From assembly GCA_964445525.1 (NCBI GenBank), contig CAYULA010000011.1, forward strand, positions 1 through 64,000: 64,000 nucleotides of DNA. Reading direction: 5' to 3'. The notes beneath the pieces are model-generated. The model did no database searches, was not told the origin of the DNA, and worked only from the letters and a program-made list of their open reading frames with translations. Each line of letters begins with the position of its first letter. Position 1 is the stretch's first letter. A program made the position numbers and the translations under genes. This document shows positions 45,515 to 54,484 of this stretch, piece by piece. The DNA is from Penumbrarchaeum sp964445525 (lineage in GTDB: Archaea; Thermoplasmatota; Penumbrarchaeia; Penumbrarchaeales; Penumbrarchaeaceae).

Positions 45515-45856
45515 ATGGCACGACGCAGGGACGGAAACAAGAGTTACAAATCGGGTGATCCGATCCATATAGTTGTGACACAGGATTTCGTGTCCGATGC
45601 CAACAGATTCTTTAATTACTGTCGAGAGAAAGGATACAATCCATCACAGGTTATCAGACAGGCAATGGTTGACTGGCTCGAGAGGGAGGAAAACGATATG
45701 GAATCCTATCAGGCCAGGGCCCGCAACAACGGAAACGGAAATTCCACCACTGACCTGGACGAGAAATTGATCAGTCTTCTTCAGGACCGACCTGGAAGAC
45801 AGCCCAAGAAGGGTATGAGCCTCAAAACGGTGAAGGAGATCCTCGAAGGGGCCTGA
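45515..45856 (+). CDS. Ribbon-helix-helix-like protein (paralog of 32677-32955)
   Basis: 113 residues. It shares with 32677-32955 the pattern GDPIHIVVTQDF...A.RFF.YC....YNPSQVIR.....W. It has an Arg/Lys-rich start (ARRRDGNKSYKSG), and after the core a disordered Asn/Gly-rich linker and a short C-terminal helix (PKKGMSLKTVKEIL). Probably a DNA-binding regulator or chromatin accessory. It lies just downstream of trpS (71-base gap) but has its own AGGTAG element and A-rich upstream region, so an independent promoter is likely. Confidence 0.75.
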   Translation: MARRRDGNKSYKSGDPIHIVVTQDFVSDANRFFNYCREKGYNPSQVIRQAMVDWLEREENDMESYQARARNNGNGNSTTDLDEKLISLLQDRPGRQPKKGMSLKTVKEILEGA

Positions 45857-45904
45857 GTCTCGATCCTATCTCTCTTGAAAAATTTTTTCCCGGGTTGCGC
45901 AGCC

Positions 45905-47137
45905 TCACATCTGCAACTGGTACCTGAGGATCGCAGCTATACCCCCGAAGGCCTTTAGGAGCATCTGTCCCTCGGAAGAGTCGGTTGATATCAGTTCCAG
46001 CTGGGTGGAGAAAGATTCGCAGGTTTCCGCGAGTTCATCCACGATATCCTTTTCCTCGACCAACTGGCATTGGGACTGGTCATCCGGACACGTGAACACG
46101 GGTTCGTTTGCTTTTTTCTGGTCTACCTGGAAGGTCTTGTCGCATGAAGGACATTCATAGACCCTGTGCATGGTCTTCATGTCCTCGGATATCAGAAGGA
46201 TGTCAACGGCTCCAACCTCCAGGGCCTTCCTCACCTGATCCATGCCGTAAGAGGCAAGTCCACCCTCCTCCTTTCTTATCTCCGAGAATAACCTGTCCAT
46301 CAGCTCTTTTTCATGTGTGACCTCGAGATGCTGAAGCGAGGGACGGGCCTTCTCTATGAGTTCATCAAGTCCGGACTCATCGGTGTAACCCGTGTCGAAG
46401 GTATCAACAACCTTCTTCTGTAGTTCATGATGCAGGTATTCGTTGGTCACGAAGAAATCCTTGGTGGCACCCGGTCCCCCGACCAGAATGCCCTTCAATC
46501 CTTCCTGTTCCAGGAAAGCCTCGGTGCAGAGGTCCCCGACCTTCTTGAAATATTCGTGGGCCGCGATCTCTATCAGCCTCTCGAACCTCAACCTCGACTG
46601 ACCTCCCTTTCCGTGCTTGGAGGGAACCAGTGATTGTATGTTCTTTACAACCTCCGTTCGCTTTCCCTTGAGGAAGCCAATAGTGGCCTCCTTCCTGTCA
46701 ACAACTATCAACCCGAAAACGTCTTCATCGGTAAGCATATCCCTCAGATGGTCAAGGTAGAAGTGGCTGTCACAGCGGTAGAGAAAGGTGGTAAGCGGCT
46801 GGGGAGGCTCGACAACCTGTGTAATCATTTTTGTCTGGTCCGCACCGGAGGGAACATGGCCGACGAAAAAGGCCAGGCCGTTTTCAGGTGCTTCCTTGAG
46901 ATTCTTCAACCTGGAGAGAATGGATTCTATTGCTGACATCACATTCTTCCTTGTGGTCTTGGACTTGATGTTCGCGGACTGTCCCTGTTCGTTTGACAGA
47001 TAATTCCTGACATCGGACACCTGTTTGGAATTGGGAACCAGAAGGGTTATGAGTTCCGTATTCCTGCCCTTGTATGAACCCAGCTCGTCCAGTATGCGTT
47101 TGAAAGCGTATCTCTGCCTGGGATTCATCTTTGTCAT
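45905..47137 (-). CDS. prf1: Peptide chain release factor aRF1
   Basis: 410 residues. Class-1 translation termination factor. The NIKS motif for stop-codon reading is at 56-59 and the catalytic GGQ at 178-180 (KHGKGGQSRLRFERL). The C-terminal aRF1 domain has a zinc-binding segment (YECPSCDKTF, FTCPDD). The ATG at 47137 is preferred; an in-frame GTG three codons upstream is possible. It is transcribed toward the RHH-like gene, and their 3' ends are 48 bases apart. Confidence 0.95.
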   Translation of the reverse strand: MTKMNPRQRYAFKRILDELGSYKGRNTELITLLVPNSKQVSDVRNYLSNEQGQSANIKSKTTRKNVMSAIESILSRLKNLKEAPENGLAFFVGHVPSGADQTKMITQVVEPPQPLTTFLYRCDSHFYLDHLRDMLTDEDVFGLIVVDRKEATIGFLKGKRTEVVKNIQSLVPSKHGKGGQSRLRFERLIEIAAHEYFKKVGDLCTEAFLEQEGLKGILVGGPGATKDFFVTNEYLHHELQKKVVDTFDTGYTDESGLDELIEKARPSLQHLEVTHEKELMDRLFSEIRKEEGGLASYGMDQVRKALEVGAVDILLISEDMKTMHRVYECPSCDKTFQVDQKKANEPVFTCPDDQSQCQLVEEKDIVDELAETCESFSTQLELISTDSSEGQMLLKAFGGIAAILRYQLQM

Positions 47138-47353
47138 CGATTCCACCGTTGCTGTCGTTCGGCCGTCTCCCTCACTGCGAGACCTGCTTAATAAGGTTTC
47201 CTGATTCGTATACTGGCCAATTTCGTTGGTCCAGATACCTTAGTCCCTGTGCAGGACCGCGAAATTCTATTATATCATAAGTCTATATGAAGGGGCGGCA
47301 TCTCGCACACAGCATACATGCTGGGTTGGAGTGATCCTTTACCGGGTGAGCAT

Positions 47354-50300
47354 ATGAAGAAAAGTTTCTCAATTCTCCTGAGTGTTGTATCGGTTATCCT
47401 CATGGCAATTCCCATCCTGCCTTTAATAGGTGGGGAAGGGGTCGAGGCGGCCGATGGAGCGCCTTCAAGATACGGATTCACACCTGAGCTATACGCAGTC
47501 GAGGACCCAGACACCGAGGTAATCTGCGTGTCAAGCGGTGATTTCGACGACAGGAACAACGACGATCTCGTGATCGGTCTGAAGGATTCGATTCAGGTCC
47601 TCAAGAACAACGGAGCATCTGGATCATCCTTCGATTTCGATGTCCACCAGACCATTTCCGTGAGCGGTTTCTACATAACCAGGATCGAGTTCGTGGATTA
47701 TGACAATGATGATGACCTCGATATTGTGGCCCTCGGACAGGGAGAGTATTTCATGTACGGTGACCCCACGCCGGCTTCCACACTGGGACCTTCCATTTTC
47801 GATATGAAGATCTTCTACATCGAGAACCAGATGGGAACCTTCTCCGTCGAAGACAGCGAACTCTTCGAGGACGCTTACTCGTTCCTCAGCCTGTGGTATT
47901 ATTCGGAGTGCAAGTTCGATATGGACTGCGGCGACCTGGACGGAGACGGAGATATCGACACGGTGGTTGCCTACACTGCGGATAATGACGGCAATACCGC
48001 AAACGGCGGGGAGAGGATCTTTTACAAGATGATAGAATACGAGTCGGAAAACCTGACCAATTCCACCATCCAGCAGGTTAACATGAACCTGATAGCGGAG
48101 ATGAATCCCCTCGTGGGCATTGCCGATTTCGATAACGATACCAAAATGGACGTTGTCTATTCCTACGGAGGCATTGCAGAGGGAGGAGCCATGATCGAAG
48201 CCAGGCTCTTCATCAAGTGGCACACCGGAGTGGGAGCCTCCTGGGGAACTCCCGTGGATCTCGACCCCAACGATAATCTCATACAGGGGGGAATCATGGG
48301 ATCAATCCCTTATGCCCTGGCAATAGGGGAGTTCGCCGGCAGCAGGGATTATCCCGACATCGCCCTGACCAACAACAGGAACGGGGGAACCTCGCCTCCT
48401 TTCGGAGATGCGGGGATCTATCTTGTCAGGACCAAGTCCGGAAGAACCTTCGGCGATCCCTTCTCCGCCTATTCCCAGGTGGGGGATTTCATGATCAGGG
48501 GCATGGCGGTCGGGAATATGAAAAACGACACCCGGGATGATGTGGTCTGCTTCCAGAAGATAGACACCACATCGGACCCCAGCCCTTATGACAGCATCGA
48601 CAATTACGGACTGACACTCGTCGGAGCAAGGCAGTCTGTCCCGTACAGATTCATCGAACTGAAGAAGTTCCAGACACCCACCACCCTCCCATTCCAGATG
48701 ATTAAGGATGTGGCCGTGGGAAACTTCGACAACGATCCCAACGGTTTCGACGATATAGTCTACGTCGGGGACAAGGTAACCGTGGGACTTACAACCTATC
48801 CTCCAAACAACCCTCCGAGCAAGGTCAGGGTTACGGTATCACCGACACCCATTCTCAATGACGACAGGATAGCCACTGTCAACCTTACTCTTGAGGATCT
48901 TGACGGATGGAGCGACATGACCAAGATCGAAGTGGATTTCACTCCGATCGGACTTTCCCTCAAGGTGGTTAACGAACCCGTGAAGGATCCTGATAATACA
49001 ACCATCGGATTCTACGAGTTCGACATCAAGGTCCCGCCAACTGTAAAAGAGGGAGATTACGATATAAAATTCTACATGTATGACAAGAGCAACAGTCCTA
49101 TCGGAAGGAATCAGCCGAAATCCAACGACACCTTCCTATTCAGGGTAAAACAGTACAACAGGGAACCAGAGATCGCACTGGACCCAGGAAACCAGACGCT
49201 TTACGTCAAGGAGGATACACCTACATATTTCGAGAACGTATACGATTGGTTCGTTGATCTGGATATCGAGGAGGGATACACCGATATACCCCTCAACATC
49301 TCACTCAGATCCTATCAGTCCGATTCCTTCGTCACTTCCGCAGAACTCAAGAATATGGACGGAGGAAGGATTTTCAAGGTGGAACTGAAGAACGGATCCG
49401 GAGGAGATCCATGGAACTGGTCCCTTCTTATCACCCCGGGAGAGAACTTCCACCATCCGGAGGGACTGAGCGATCAGCTGACCATGAGGGCTTTCGACGG
49501 GGAGCTGAAAACAGACCCCCTCCTCAGAATGAAGGTAGTTATCCTTCCGGTCAACGACGAGCCCATAATCCCCGTTCAGAAGAGATATCCCTCGGACGCA
49601 CCCTTTGAATTCACACTCGAGCAGGGAGAGGTAAGCGGATCCTACCCCCTCAATGCGGTTGACGAGGCGGATGAGCAAACACCCTACCTGGAGTATTTCT
49701 TCGAATACGATGACCCGGCAGACGAAGATTGGCTCTACATAAGCAGGGACGGCACCGTCTCCTGGTTCCCCGAGAACGAGCATGTAGGTCCGCACAAGGT
49801 GACATTATGGGTGTATGATGGCGAAGCCAACATCTCCCAGGTAATGTGGTTCAATGTAACCAATGTGATAGACAGTCCCTATTTCGTCTATGTATCGAAC
49901 GGGACCAAGACGTTCACCGACATACCCCGTCACATAAGCGAACGCTACGAGTTCATCATCAAAGAGCATGAGGAATTCAACCTTACCATCAAGGTGGAGG
50001 ACCCTGACAGGCTCATAGGATTGCAGGATGATGTCTCCTTCAAGTGCAACCTGACCGTTCTGAACAATACATACCTCCATGTGGATCCGGACGATCCGTT
50101 CAAGGCCTATTTCCATTTCGTGGCAGAGAGGAAGTACGGATATTACGCCACCTACGAGCCCGATTCTCCGCCCATAGAGACCGAGATCATAGTGACCGAC
50201 GGCATGGACCAGGATGTGCTGATAGTATTCCCCATAAGGGTCATAATCGAAAACGTGAACGATCCGCCCATATTCGTGGAGATAGACAAACCGGAGGAGG

Positions 50301-51235
50301 GCGCTTCCTTTCCCATACTCTACAACATAGAGTTCTCCGCCGGTGAAGCACTTGATCCCGACACCGTCTACAATGACACACTCACCTTCCAGTGGGATTT
50401 CGACGCATCCGACGGTTTCCAGTCAGAGTTCGTTGGCCTCAACGGAAGATGGAACTTCCCGTCCGCCGGTTCATACATGATAACACTCAGAGTGGTGGAC
50501 AGTGCGGGCAACTACATACAAGCACAGAAGAACATAACCGTAAGCGGTGTCAGAGACGACGATGACTTCGACAACGACGGAATGACCAACAAATGGGAAG
50601 ATGAGTACGGCCTGGACAAATATGATCCAACAGACGCCGAGGAGGATTCCGACGGAGACGGTCTCACAAACGCCGAGGAGTACCTCAACCTCACCGATCC
50701 CAGGAGGAGGGACAGTGACGGCGACGGAAGCCCGGACGGAGAGGACTATTCTCCTCTTGATTCCCTTGTATGGAAGGAACCAAAGGAAGAGGAGGATTGG
50801 ACCGATGACACGACCAATATCATTGTCATAATCGTGATCATCCTGGTGGTGCTTCTGATACTCATAGCTCTGTTCGTATTCCTGCTGATGAGATCGAGAA
50901 AGAAGGCAAAAGAGGAAGAGGAGAAGAGGAAACAGGCCGAACAGATGCAGAAGACAATGTACGAGGACCAGGACCTCTACTCCGATCTTCCCTCCGCGGA
51001 CCAGACCCAACCCGCCGCAGCCGTGGAGGCCGCACCTACCGCACCTCAGCTTCCGCCACAGGCCGAGGAGGGACTGGATGACATTTTCGGAGGAGCCGGA
51101 ACATTACCCTCCCAGCAGCAGGGAGAAGGTCTCCCGCCAGGACCTCAGGAGCAACAGCAGCCCCAGGCCCAGCTCCCACCCCGTCAGGAGGAGGAGCAGA
51201 AAACCGGAGATGTTACCGACCTGTTGGATCAATGA
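47354..51235 (+). CDS. Giant membrane-anchored surface protein with FG-GAP/VCBS, cadherin-like and calcium repeats
   Basis: About 1293 residues. A signal peptide (MKKSFSILLSVVSVILMAIPIL) ends near EAADG. The first ~480 residues show FG-GAP/VCBS-type repeats with DxDxD calcium loops (DLDGDGDID, DFDNDTKMD). Several cadherin/PKD-like beta-sandwich domains follow, then thrombospondin type-3-like calcium motifs (DFDNDGMTNKWEDEYGLD, DSDGDG), a transmembrane helix (IIVIIVIILVVLLILIALFVFLL), and a ~110-residue cytoplasmic tail that is first charged and then Gln/Pro-rich, ending DVTDLLDQ. A long cytoplasmic tail is unusual for an adhesin and suggests contact with a cytoplasmic partner. A GGGTGAG precedes the ATG. 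TATA-like TATTATATCA lies near 47270. Confidence 0.85.
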   Translation: MKKSFSILLSVVSVILMAIPILPLIGGEGVEAADGAPSRYGFTPELYAVEDPDTEVICVSSGDFDDRNNDDLVIGLKDSIQVLKNNGASGSSFDFDVHQTISVSGFYITRIEFVDYDNDDDLDIVALGQGEYFMYGDPTPASTLGPSIFDMKIFYIENQMGTFSVEDSELFEDAYSFLSLWYYSECKFDMDCGDLDGDGDIDTVVAYTADNDGNTANGGERIFYKMIEYESENLTNSTIQQVNMNLIAEMNPLVGIADFDNDTKMDVVYSYGGIAEGGAMIEARLFIKWHTGVGASWGTPVDLDPNDNLIQGGIMGSIPYALAIGEFAGSRDYPDIALTNNRNGGTSPPFGDAGIYLVRTKSGRTFGDPFSAYSQVGDFMIRGMAVGNMKNDTRDDVVCFQKIDTTSDPSPYDSIDNYGLTLVGARQSVPYRFIELKKFQTPTTLPFQMIKDVAVGNFDNDPNGFDDIVYVGDKVTVGLTTYPPNNPPSKVRVTVSPTPILNDDRIATVNLTLEDLDGWSDMTKIEVDFTPIGLSLKVVNEPVKDPDNTTIGFYEFDIKVPPTVKEGDYDIKFYMYDKSNSPIGRNQPKSNDTFLFRVKQYNREPEIALDPGNQTLYVKEDTPTYFENVYDWFVDLDIEEGYTDIPLNISLRSYQSDSFVTSAELKNMDGGRIFKVELKNGSGGDPWNWSLLITPGENFHHPEGLSDQLTMRAFDGELKTDPLLRMKVVILPVNDEPIIPVQKRYPSDAPFEFTLEQGEVSGSYPLNAVDEADEQTPYLEYFFEYDDPADEDWLYISRDGTVSWFPENEHVGPHKVTLWVYDGEANISQVMWFNVTNVIDSPYFVYVSNGTKTFTDIPRHISERYEFIIKEHEEFNLTIKVEDPDRLIGLQDDVSFKCNLTVLNNTYLHVDPDDPFKAYFHFVAERKYGYYATYEPDSPPIETEIIVTDGMDQDVLIVFPIRVIIENVNDPPIFVEIDKPEEGASFPILYNIEFSAGEALDPDTVYNDTLTFQWDFDASDGFQSEFVGLNGRWNFPSAGSYMITLRVVDSAGNYIQAQKNITVSGVRDDDDFDNDGMTNKWEDEYGLDKYDPTDAEEDSDGDGLTNAEEYLNLTDPRRRDSDGDGSPDGEDYSPLDSLVWKEPKEEEDWTDDTTNIIVIIVIILVVLLILIALFVFLLMRSRKKAKEEEEKRKQAEQMQKTMYEDQDLYSDLPSADQTQPAAAVEAAPTAPQLPPQAEEGLDDIFGGAGTLPSQQQGEGLPPGPQEQQQPQAQLPPRQEEEQKTGDVTDLLDQ

Positions 51236-51284
51236 GACCCGCCAAATTTAATATGGTTCATGCTCTCTCTCCCGCATAAGCCTC

Positions 51285-51291
51285 AAGGAGG
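51285..51291 (+). promoter_or_regulatory. Shine-Dalgarno AAGGAGG for pyrH (TTG start)
   Basis: A perfect AAGGAGG lies seven bases before the TTG at 51299. It places translation start there rather than at an in-frame ATG-like codon farther upstream. Confidence 0.8.
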
Positions 51292-51298
51292 CCTCAAC

Positions 51299-52000
51299 TT
51301 GAAGAAGATAGTGTTATCCCTAGGTGGATCCATAATGGTAAAGGGAAACGAAGATACATCGTATCTGAACTCCCTGAGGGAACTCCTGCTCTCGCTTCCG
51401 GATGACCACAGGTTCATCATAATCACAGGAGGAGGAAAGGCCGCAAGGGATCATATCAGGATCGGTAGATCCCTGGGATCGGACGAGGCGACCCTGGATT
51501 GGGTGGGTATTGCCGCAACAAGACTCAATGCATGGCTGATGATTTCATGTCTGGGTTCAAATTGTAATCCGATACCGGCTGAGACCATTGAAGAGGCTAT
51601 AATAGCGGCTGCTTCGAGCAGGTTCGTCATCGGGGGGGGAACACATCCGGGCCATACCACGGATGCGGTGGCTGCCCTGATAGCCGAGAGATGGTCCGCT
51701 GACCATTTCATAAATCTTACAGCGGTAAACGGAGCTTACAATGCAGACCCCAATAAATTCAGCAATGCAGAAAAAATAGATTCCATGACAGGATCTGAAC
51801 TCGTTGAACTGGTGTCAGATACCTCCCACGGAGCAGGTTCCCATTCGGTCATGGATCCCCTGGCATCCAGAATAATCCGGAGGGCGGGGCTAAGAACCTC
51901 CATTCTCAACGGCAGAGATCTGAAATCACTTGAAAATTGCCTCAAGGATGAACCTTTCGACGGAACCGTTATTATCGGCGAGAAAGGGGGTGGTCTCTGA
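51299..52000 (+). CDS. pyrH: UMP kinase (archaeal type)
   Basis: 233 residues. Amino-acid-kinase fold enzyme phosphorylating UMP to UDP. The N-terminal KIVLSLGGSIM, then FIIITGGGKAARDHI, DWVGIAATRLNAWLM and NLTAVNGAYNADPNKF are characteristic of the archaeal PyrH subgroup. TTG start with AAGGAGG. The first gene of a tight run: its stop shares one base with the next gene's ATG (TGATG). Confidence 0.9.
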   Translation: MKKIVLSLGGSIMVKGNEDTSYLNSLRELLLSLPDDHRFIIITGGGKAARDHIRIGRSLGSDEATLDWVGIAATRLNAWLMISCLGSNCNPIPAETIEEAIIAAASSRFVIGGGTHPGHTTDAVAALIAERWSADHFINLTAVNGAYNADPNKFSNAEKIDSMTGSELVELVSDTSHGAGSHSVMDPLASRIIRRAGLRTSILNGRDLKSLENCLKDEPFDGTVIIGEKGGGL

Positions 52001-52287
52001 TGCCTCCTTCCAAAGGACCGAAGAAAGGCTCGAAGAAGAAGAGGCCTCTTACACCTAAAATCCAAACCGAAGAGGAAACGCCTGAACAAGAGAAAACGGG
52101 AATCGCCTCACACAAGCACTGTCTGAACTGCGGAGTATCCATATCACCGGAAAGGGAAACATGCTCTCCCAAATGCCAGGAAGAATGGGACAGGATGATG
52201 AAAAAGAAGAAGTTCTGGAATTACCTGCCATTCCTGGGAGCTGCCTTTCTCCTGGCTCTTTACATAATACTTAGCATGGCTGGATAG
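52000..52287 (+). CDS. Small zinc-ribbon membrane protein (DUF2116-like)
   Basis: 95 residues. A highly basic N-terminus (KGPKKGSKKKRPL), a single zinc ribbon (KHCLNCGVSISPERETCSPKCQ) and a C-terminal transmembrane helix (YLPFLGAAFLLALYIILSM). Typical of the archaeal DUF2116-type zinc-ribbon plus TM proteins. Function unknown. It is in an operon between pyrH (one-base overlap) and the PPAT-DUF84 fusion (11-base gap). Confidence 0.8.
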   Translation: MPPSKGPKKGSKKKRPLTPKIQTEEETPEQEKTGIASHKHCLNCGVSISPERETCSPKCQEEWDRMMKKKKFWNYLPFLGAAFLLALYIILSMAG

Positions 52288-52298
52288 GAAGTTGGAAG

Positions 52299-53327
52299 AT
52301 GGAGGAAGGATCGACGTCAAACATCTGCATAGGCGGAACCTTCTCACCGCTTCACGAGGGCCACAGGATACTATTGAGGGAAGCTTTCAAAAGAGGAGGC
52401 AAGGTCTGGGTGGGCCTCACCTCGGACAAGATGGCAAGAAGATCCAGGGAGAGAACAGTATTATCATACGAAGAAAGGGTTAGGGACCTGAAGGAGACTC
52501 TGGAATTATTATCAAGTGAATTCGGGATAGATTACTCGGTCAGGGAGATAAACGACAGATACGGTTTTGCCGTAATGGAAGGGGTGGATTCCATCGTTGT
52601 TTCCAGGGAAACCGAGCAGACGGTTGATGATATCGACAGGGAAAGAACAAGAAGAGGGCTGAAACCGCTAAAGAGATTCGTTATCGATATGGTTCTGGAT
52701 GACAGCGGGAAGAGGATCTCATCCACAAGGATCTCCAGGGGAGAAATAGATATACAGGGAAGAACAGCAAGCGAAAAGAGGATCTTCGAATCCGTTAACA
52801 GGGTATGCCTGCACCTGGGATCCAGGAATCCGGACAAGGTGAGAGGGGCGATAACAGCCTTCAGAAGGTACTGGCCGGAGGTTCAGGTATTCCAGTACGA
52901 GGTTGGCGGAAGCAACCATATAATGAGAAGCGACAGCCCGCTCGAGGGAGCTTTCAATCGGGCCGAGGAGGTTCGGGAGCGAATCGATTCTCCGGCCATG
53001 GGCATCTCGGACTATATAGTCGGGATAGAATCCGGCCTGATGGAGATCAAGGGTACCTGGTTCATGGTCCACTGCTGCTTTGTATCCGGGAGAAGGGGAA
53101 GAGGAACCGGTCTCAGCTCGGGGGTCGAGATACCGCCCGATATGATGGAGAGCATCATGATATACAGGGGAAGCCCCCTGGAAACAAGGGATATTCTCGG
53201 GACGAGGACAACCCTCATTGAGAACATGAGCGGGGGCTCGGTTTCAAGGGACACTTTGATCGAGCAATCCTGCCAGATGGCCCTGATCTCCATGTTCAAC
53301 TCGCTCAAGAAGGAGGAATTTCAGTGA
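52299..53327 (+). CDS. coaD: PPAT (CoaD) fused to DUF84 inosine/xanthosine triphosphatase
   Basis: 342 residues in two domains. Residues 1-155 are an archaeal phosphopantetheine adenylyltransferase: GGTFSPLHEGHRILL (HxGH), TSDKMARRSRERTVL, and the ISSTRI motif near 147. Residues ~165-342 are a DUF84/YjjX-like ITP/XTP-hydrolysing domain: HLGSRNPDKVRGAI, SPLEGAFNRAEEV, YIVGIESGL and GRGTGLSSGVEIPP. The first makes dephospho-CoA in CoA biosynthesis; the second cleans non-canonical purine triphosphates. The fusion may couple nucleotide hygiene to ATP-using coenzyme synthesis, or simply co-regulate two activities. I do not know how widespread it is. It overlaps the rhomboid start (GTGA). Confidence 0.87.
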   Translation: MEEGSTSNICIGGTFSPLHEGHRILLREAFKRGGKVWVGLTSDKMARRSRERTVLSYEERVRDLKETLELLSSEFGIDYSVREINDRYGFAVMEGVDSIVVSRETEQTVDDIDRERTRRGLKPLKRFVIDMVLDDSGKRISSTRISRGEIDIQGRTASEKRIFESVNRVCLHLGSRNPDKVRGAITAFRRYWPEVQVFQYEVGGSNHIMRSDSPLEGAFNRAEEVRERIDSPAMGISDYIVGIESGLMEIKGTWFMVHCCFVSGRRGRGTGLSSGVEIPPDMMESIMIYRGSPLETRDILGTRTTLIENMSGGSVSRDTLIEQSCQMALISMFNSLKKEEFQ

Positions 53328-54307
53328 CCTCTCCGCTTCCTTCCTCCGGACAGGGATTGATCCTGCTTGTATCCATCCTGCTGATGTTCGGAATTGCCGT
53401 TTACCTTCCCTGGAGGAAGAAGGCCTCCGTTACTGCAGTCATCTCAACATCCATATTCATAGTGTTTGTAATGCAGCTCCTGTTCACCTCGGAGATGGTA
53501 TACGATCTTCCCTTCATGGAAGGGGTCGAGAGGACCACCTCATCGGACATATACAGGGATGTCGGATTCCATCCCAGGTCCATCGTCGAGGATCAGGCCC
53601 TCTACCAGTTCATCACCTCAACATATCTTCATGCGGATTTCCTTCACCTGATATTCAATTTCATAGGCCTGTTCCTTCTTGGAATACAGCTTGAGAGGAA
53701 GATAGGATGGTACAGGTTCCTGATCCTCTATTTCGGATCGGGGATAATCGCCGGTGCCATCGTATTGATGATCTCTCCTTTCGATGCTGTGGGGCATTCG
53801 ATGGATGTGCCTTCCATAGGTGCATCGGGTTGTATATTCGGAATAATCGGAGGCTACTGGTTCCTCTACCCCAGGGACAAGGTCTTCTTTCCGCTTCCGC
53901 TTTTTTTTATCAGAATGACCAACAGATGGCCCATCTCGCTCATATTTCTGATCTACGGGGGAATTACCGCATTCTTCCTGCTGATCGGGACCGATGATAA
54001 CACGAGCCACATTGCCCACTTCGGGGGACTGGTGGGAGCCTTTCCAATTGCCGCGCTTGTTAGGCCCCCTGAAAAGAAGGAAACAATCAAGGAGCTCAAG
54101 ACCGAGGACCTGAGTAAATATGCCAGGACAAAGCGGCAGAAGCGGTATCTTGCAAAGGCCATGGAAGCTGATGAGGAAGATGTTAGAAATGCCTGGTTGG
54201 ACGAGTTCTTCCAGAGCATCAAATGCCCGAAATGCGGTTCCTCCAACATGGCACTGGAAAACCGCAAGGGTGTCTGTCCCAAGTGCGGGCATACGATCAA
54301 ACCATGA
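53324..54307 (+). CDS. Rhomboid intramembrane serine protease with C-terminal zinc ribbon
   Basis: 327 residues. Rhomboid core: HLIFN (108-112), the catalytic GASG with Ser at 168 and the His at 232 in SHIAHFGG; about six helices. A soluble segment after ~265 ends in a zinc ribbon (IKCPKCGSSNMA, GVCPKCGHTI), which is not part of a standard rhomboid and may bind substrate or a partner. Start GTG at 53324 overlaps the previous stop (GTGA), so translation is coupled to the PPAT fusion. Physiological substrates are unknown; surface proteins in this same window are candidates by inference only. Confidence 0.9.
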   Translation: MTSPLPSSGQGLILLVSILLMFGIAVYLPWRKKASVTAVISTSIFIVFVMQLLFTSEMVYDLPFMEGVERTTSSDIYRDVGFHPRSIVEDQALYQFITSTYLHADFLHLIFNFIGLFLLGIQLERKIGWYRFLILYFGSGIIAGAIVLMISPFDAVGHSMDVPSIGASGCIFGIIGGYWFLYPRDKVFFPLPLFFIRMTNRWPISLIFLIYGGITAFFLLIGTDDNTSHIAHFGGLVGAFPIAALVRPPEKKETIKELKTEDLSKYARTKRQKRYLAKAMEADEEDVRNAWLDEFFQSIKCPKCGSSNMALENRKGVCPKCGHTIKP

Positions 54308-54380
54308 TTTGTTCACCTCCCATGCTTTGATGTTTGACCGTTCATATCATTTGACTATTTTATTAGACCAAAACTAAAAT

Positions 54381-54467
54381 ATGATAAGGGAGCTAGTTCT
54401 ATCCCTGGGGATGCCAAAGACGTTTCTTGCAGGAAAAAGCAGGAAAAAATCAACTTTGGTTACCTGA
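54381..54467 (+). CDS. Possible 28-residue leaderless small ORF
   Basis: ATG at 54381 opens MIRELVLSLGMPKTF... and stops after 28 codons with a basic tail (KSRKKS). A CTATTTTATTAG element is centred ~22 bases upstream. It ends 17 bases before the metallo-hydrolase ATG, which has its own AAGGGGG. It may instead be part of a long 5' leader of that gene. No family is recognised. Confidence 0.25.
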   Translation: MIRELVLSLGMPKTFLAGKSRKKSTLVT

Positions 54468-54484
54468 AACAAGGGGGTTCAGAT

